This document shows, piece by piece, positions 54,231 to 56,745 of a DNA stretch of 56,745 nt (within the stretch, counting starts at the first letter, position 1; each line of letters opens with the position of its first letter). Origin of the DNA: Anaeromyces robustus (lineage: Eukaryota; Neocallimastigomycota; Neocallimastigomycetes; Neocallimastigales; Neocallimastigaceae). The stretch is from NCBI GenBank assembly GCA_002104895.1, contig MCFG01000420.1, positions 1 through 56,745 of the forward strand, in the 5' to 3' direction. The translations under genes were made by a program, and so were the position numbers. A model generated the notes under the pieces. It saw nothing but the letters and a program-made list of their open reading frames with translations, ran no database searches and had not been told where the DNA came from.

Positions 54231-55134
54231 AGAAAAAACAAAACAAAACAAAAAAAATTATAACATATTTAAAAATGTTTTAAATATATGTTAAATTAAT
54301 TACGACAAATACAAAAAAAAAAAAAAAAACGAAAAACTAAATTGCAAAAAAGCAAAAATAATTTTTATATAATTTATTAACAAATTTAAAAAAAATAATA
54401 ATAAATTATATATTTATTATTGTATATTAAATAAAAATTAAAAAAAAATATATATATAATAAAAGAAATAATAAATATATCATTTATATTATTAAATTGT
54501 AAAATAAAAATAAAAAATAAAAATCATATTAATAATAAATAAATGGATATATTTATTATTGTATATTAAACAATTAATATTTAAAAAAAATAAAAATAAA
54601 AATATATTTTTTAATATTATTTTTATTTTTATTTTATTTTAAATAATAAAGTAAAATAAAAAAAATAACAATAAAAATGGAAATACAATTAATAAATGTA
54701 AAAATAATAATAATTAATTAAAAAAATAAAAATAAAAATGGAAATACAATTAATAAATGTAAAAATAATAATAATTAATTAAAAAAATAAAAATAAAAAT
54801 GGAAATACAATTAATAAATGTAAAAATAATAATAATTAAAAAAATAAAAATAAAAAAAAAAATAAAAATATTATTAAAACTAATATTTTCTATTTATTCC
54901 ATTTTTTTTTAATAATTTATTTATTTTATATGTATTTTTGTTTAATTTCTCTTATAATAATTTTTTTTTTCAGTAAATTGTTTTTAATCTAATTAATAAT
55001 TACAAAAAAAAAGTAATTAAATTTTTATACATTGATTATCTTAATATATTTATATAAATAATTACAATTTATATATATATATATATTATTTGATTTCCTT
55101 TTTTTTTTATTTTGTTGTTTTGTTATTTTCTTTC

Positions 55135-55166
<32 letters not shown>

Positions 55167-55401
55167 CTTATTTTGTAAATTTTGTAATAATAATAACTAA
55201 AAATATATGATATTTAAATATTCATTATATTAATGAATATAAATAATTTCAAATTTTAATAAATATTATAAACTCATTATAAAAAAATAATAAATTTATT
55301 TTTTAAATTTAAATATTAAAAATCTTTTTTTTTTTTTAATGGAAATTTTTATATATTTTTTTAAAAAATATATATATTCTTTTTAATTTATATTATATTT
55401 T
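53505..55401. other. Convergent intergenic region
   Basis: Lies between two genes pointing toward each other. It is AT-rich with A/T runs at about 53981-54000, 54200-54229 and 55138-55162 and a 61-bp direct repeat (listed). No gene seen. Confidence 0.6.
54661..54843. repeat. 61-bp tandem repeat, three copies
   Basis: Three copies of a unit containing AAAATGGAAATACAATTAAT, then AATGTAAAAATAATAATAAT, at a 61-bp period; only the first few bases of the first unit and the end of the third differ. Confidence 0.9.
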
Positions 55402-56481
55402 TTAAATACATTGAGAATAATATTCATTAACTTTTGAACAAGTACTACCAGATACACAACAATTTGGACCTTTGAAATCTTTACCGCCACATTGTCCATA
55501 TTTAATTGCACAATTATTCATTTGTTGTTTATCATCACCAGTAGAAGTTGGAATACTTTCACTAACTGTAACAGTTACAGTTATATATTCTTTTTGAGTA
55601 ATAGTTTCTTTTTCAGTAACAGTAATAACGATATTTTTACATGAAGATTGAGGTGGTATTCTGGTAGTGGTAATTGGAGTTGGAATTGTTTTAGTAGAAA
55701 TAGTCTTAGTAGTAGTAGTAGTTGTGGTTGTAGTAGTAACTGGAGTTGGAACAGTTTTTGTAGAAATAGTCTTAGTAGTAGTAGTTGTTGTGGTTGTAGT
55801 AGTAATTGGAGTTGGAACAGTTTTAGTAGAAAGAGTCTTAGTAGTAGTAGTTGTTGTTGTTGTAGTAGTTGGTATGATTTTAGTACTAATAGATTTAGTA
55901 GTAGTAGTTACATCCAATTCAATTGGTTGATATACTGTATTACAACCATTTTTAATACCACCACATTTTGCTTGTGTATAATGTTTACTATAACAATATA
56001 AAGTTTTATCATGAACAATATATTCGAAATGATCAGTATGTAAATTTCTCATAGTCAAATTTTGTTCATCCTTTAGAACTATGTTATTTTGACTGATATT
56101 ACCAATAGCAACAATACTTTCATTATCTATAAGTTCAACATTTTTACATGGAAGTGGTTTATATGAAGCCCTTTCACAAGGTAAACCATATAATAATGTT
56201 GTCATTCTTTCACATCCATTAAAGCCTATAGTACATACTTTAGAAATATTTGGAACGGCAGAATAAACAGGTATGCTAGCACCCACTGTTTTTAATGGAA
56301 CTTTAGTAGAAACAAGAGAATAATCTGTTGTAGTAGAACAACGAGTTTGATATAATGTTTTGGAAGTAGTTGGTATACTTTTGGCAGTAGTTGGTAGAGT
56401 TTTTGTAGTAATACTGCTTACTTCTAATGAATAGACACTAGTAAATATACTTAATAATAAAAATAAAACACCTGTTTTCAT
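55402..56481 (-). CDS. Secreted Thr-rich protein with C-terminal CBM1
   Basis: A 359-residue frame. It starts with a signal peptide (MKTGVLFLLLSIFTSVYS), then a Thr/Lys/Pro segment. An unrecognised cysteine-containing domain follows at about residues 45-190 (landmarks CTIGFNGCERMTTLLYGLPC and YCYSKHYTQAKCGG). A linker of four repeats of poly-Thr plus KTISTKTVPTP spans about 195-275. The last 36 residues (324-359) are a family-1 carbohydrate-binding module: YGQCGGKDFKGPNCC, then CSKVNEYYSQC. This module binds crystalline cellulose or chitin in fungi; Tyr/Phe/Tyr-Tyr could form the flat binding face. No known catalytic domain is seen. It may be a cell-wall or plant-fibre adhesion protein, or an accessory protein of lignocellulose breakdown. 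Confidence 0.9.
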   Translation of the reverse strand: MKTGVLFLLLSIFTSVYSLEVSSITTKTLPTTAKSIPTTSKTLYQTRCSTTTDYSLVSTKVPLKTVGASIPVYSAVPNISKVCTIGFNGCERMTTLLYGLPCERASYKPLPCKNVELIDNESIVAIGNISQNNIVLKDEQNLTMRNLHTDHFEYIVHDKTLYCYSKHYTQAKCGGIKNGCNTVYQPIELDVTTTTKSISTKIIPTTTTTTTTTTKTLSTKTVPTPITTTTTTTTTTKTISTKTVPTPVTTTTTTTTTTKTISTKTIPTPITTTRIPPQSSCKNIVITVTEKETITQKEYITVTVTVSESIPTSTGDDKQQMNNCAIKYGQCGGKDFKGPNCCVSGSTCSKVNEYYSQCI

Positions 56482-56745
56482 TTTTATTTATATTTTTATT
56501 TATATTTTTTTAAATTATTAAAAAAATATATTAAAAAAGAAAATCAAAATTATTAATAATTTATAATATTCATTTAAAATATATATAAATAATATATTTA
56601 AATATAATATATAATATATATAATATATATAATATATGCATAATTTTACTTTATTTTTTTTAATTATTATGTTTTCTTTTTTTTTTTAGTTATTATTATT
56701 ATTAATAATTTTTTTTTTTTTTTTTTTTTTGAATTTTTTTTTTTT
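56482..56745. other. 5' flank of the CBM1 gene
   Basis: AT-rich with TA-rich stretches near 56580-56640 and T runs at the window end. No further gene is visible. Confidence 0.4.

Noticed and set aside
55648-56001. Ser/Cys and Val-rich open frames opposite the CBM1 gene
   Set aside because: Shadows of the poly-Thr linker; the minus-strand frame ends in a clear CBM1.

Overview
This is a very AT-rich eukaryotic window with intron-bearing genes, TAA/TAG/TGA stops, long A/T homopolymers, many ATT, AAAT and ATTTT satellites, a LINE-type retrotransposon, and a secreted protein ending in a fungal family-1 carbohydrate-binding module (CBM1). This combination best fits an anaerobic gut fungus (Neocallimastigomycota). 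The assignment is an inference from composition and gene content, not a search result.

Layout. (1) 10-4036, + strand: a seven-exon ABCA-type half transporter. (2) 4037-10000: gene-poor AT-rich DNA with a 966-bp non-autonomous inverted-repeat element (6825-7790), strong hairpins and an AAAT satellite. (3) 10001-16057, - strand: a 2018-residue single-exon ankyrin-type protein with thirty unusual 39-residue repeats, low-complexity spacers and canonical ankyrin repeats. (4) 16.7-48.3 kb: four tandem paralogues (here D, A, B, C; all - strand) of an unusual multi-exon leucine-rich-repeat (LRR) gene, separated by LINE fragments. (5) 48.2-51.1 kb: a LINE tail, a decayed M13 (neprilysin-like) peptidase fragment and simple repeats. 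(6) 51096-53504, + strand: a secreted intronless LRR protein with an acidic/Thr-rich tail. (7) 55402-56481, - strand: a secreted Thr-rich protein with a C-terminal CBM1.

The LRR paralogues are the most striking feature. Nearly every LRR is its own exon of 60-78 nt (mostly 69), and every intron I checked in copy C has the same phase, so exons can be gained, lost or skipped without breaking the frame. Larger modules, each a small cysteine-rich cap exon plus a block of LRR exons, occur three times per gene. Copy C (40809-46125) has a signal peptide and appears intact over 23 exons. Copy B carries 13 LRR exons in its last block against 5 in A and C, but its first exon is cut by a LINE. Copy A has lost its 5' end and has nonsense changes. 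Copy D is a 3' fragment.

Recent events can be ordered from the sequence. The LRR gene and flanks were duplicated. LINE copies lie at the junctions and are themselves deleted and nested. The inverted-repeat element then inserted into the 3' flank of copy A only: paralogues B and C keep the empty site. An ATTTT-based satellite expanded upstream of copy C but not of copy A. No tRNA, rRNA or CRISPR array was recognised.
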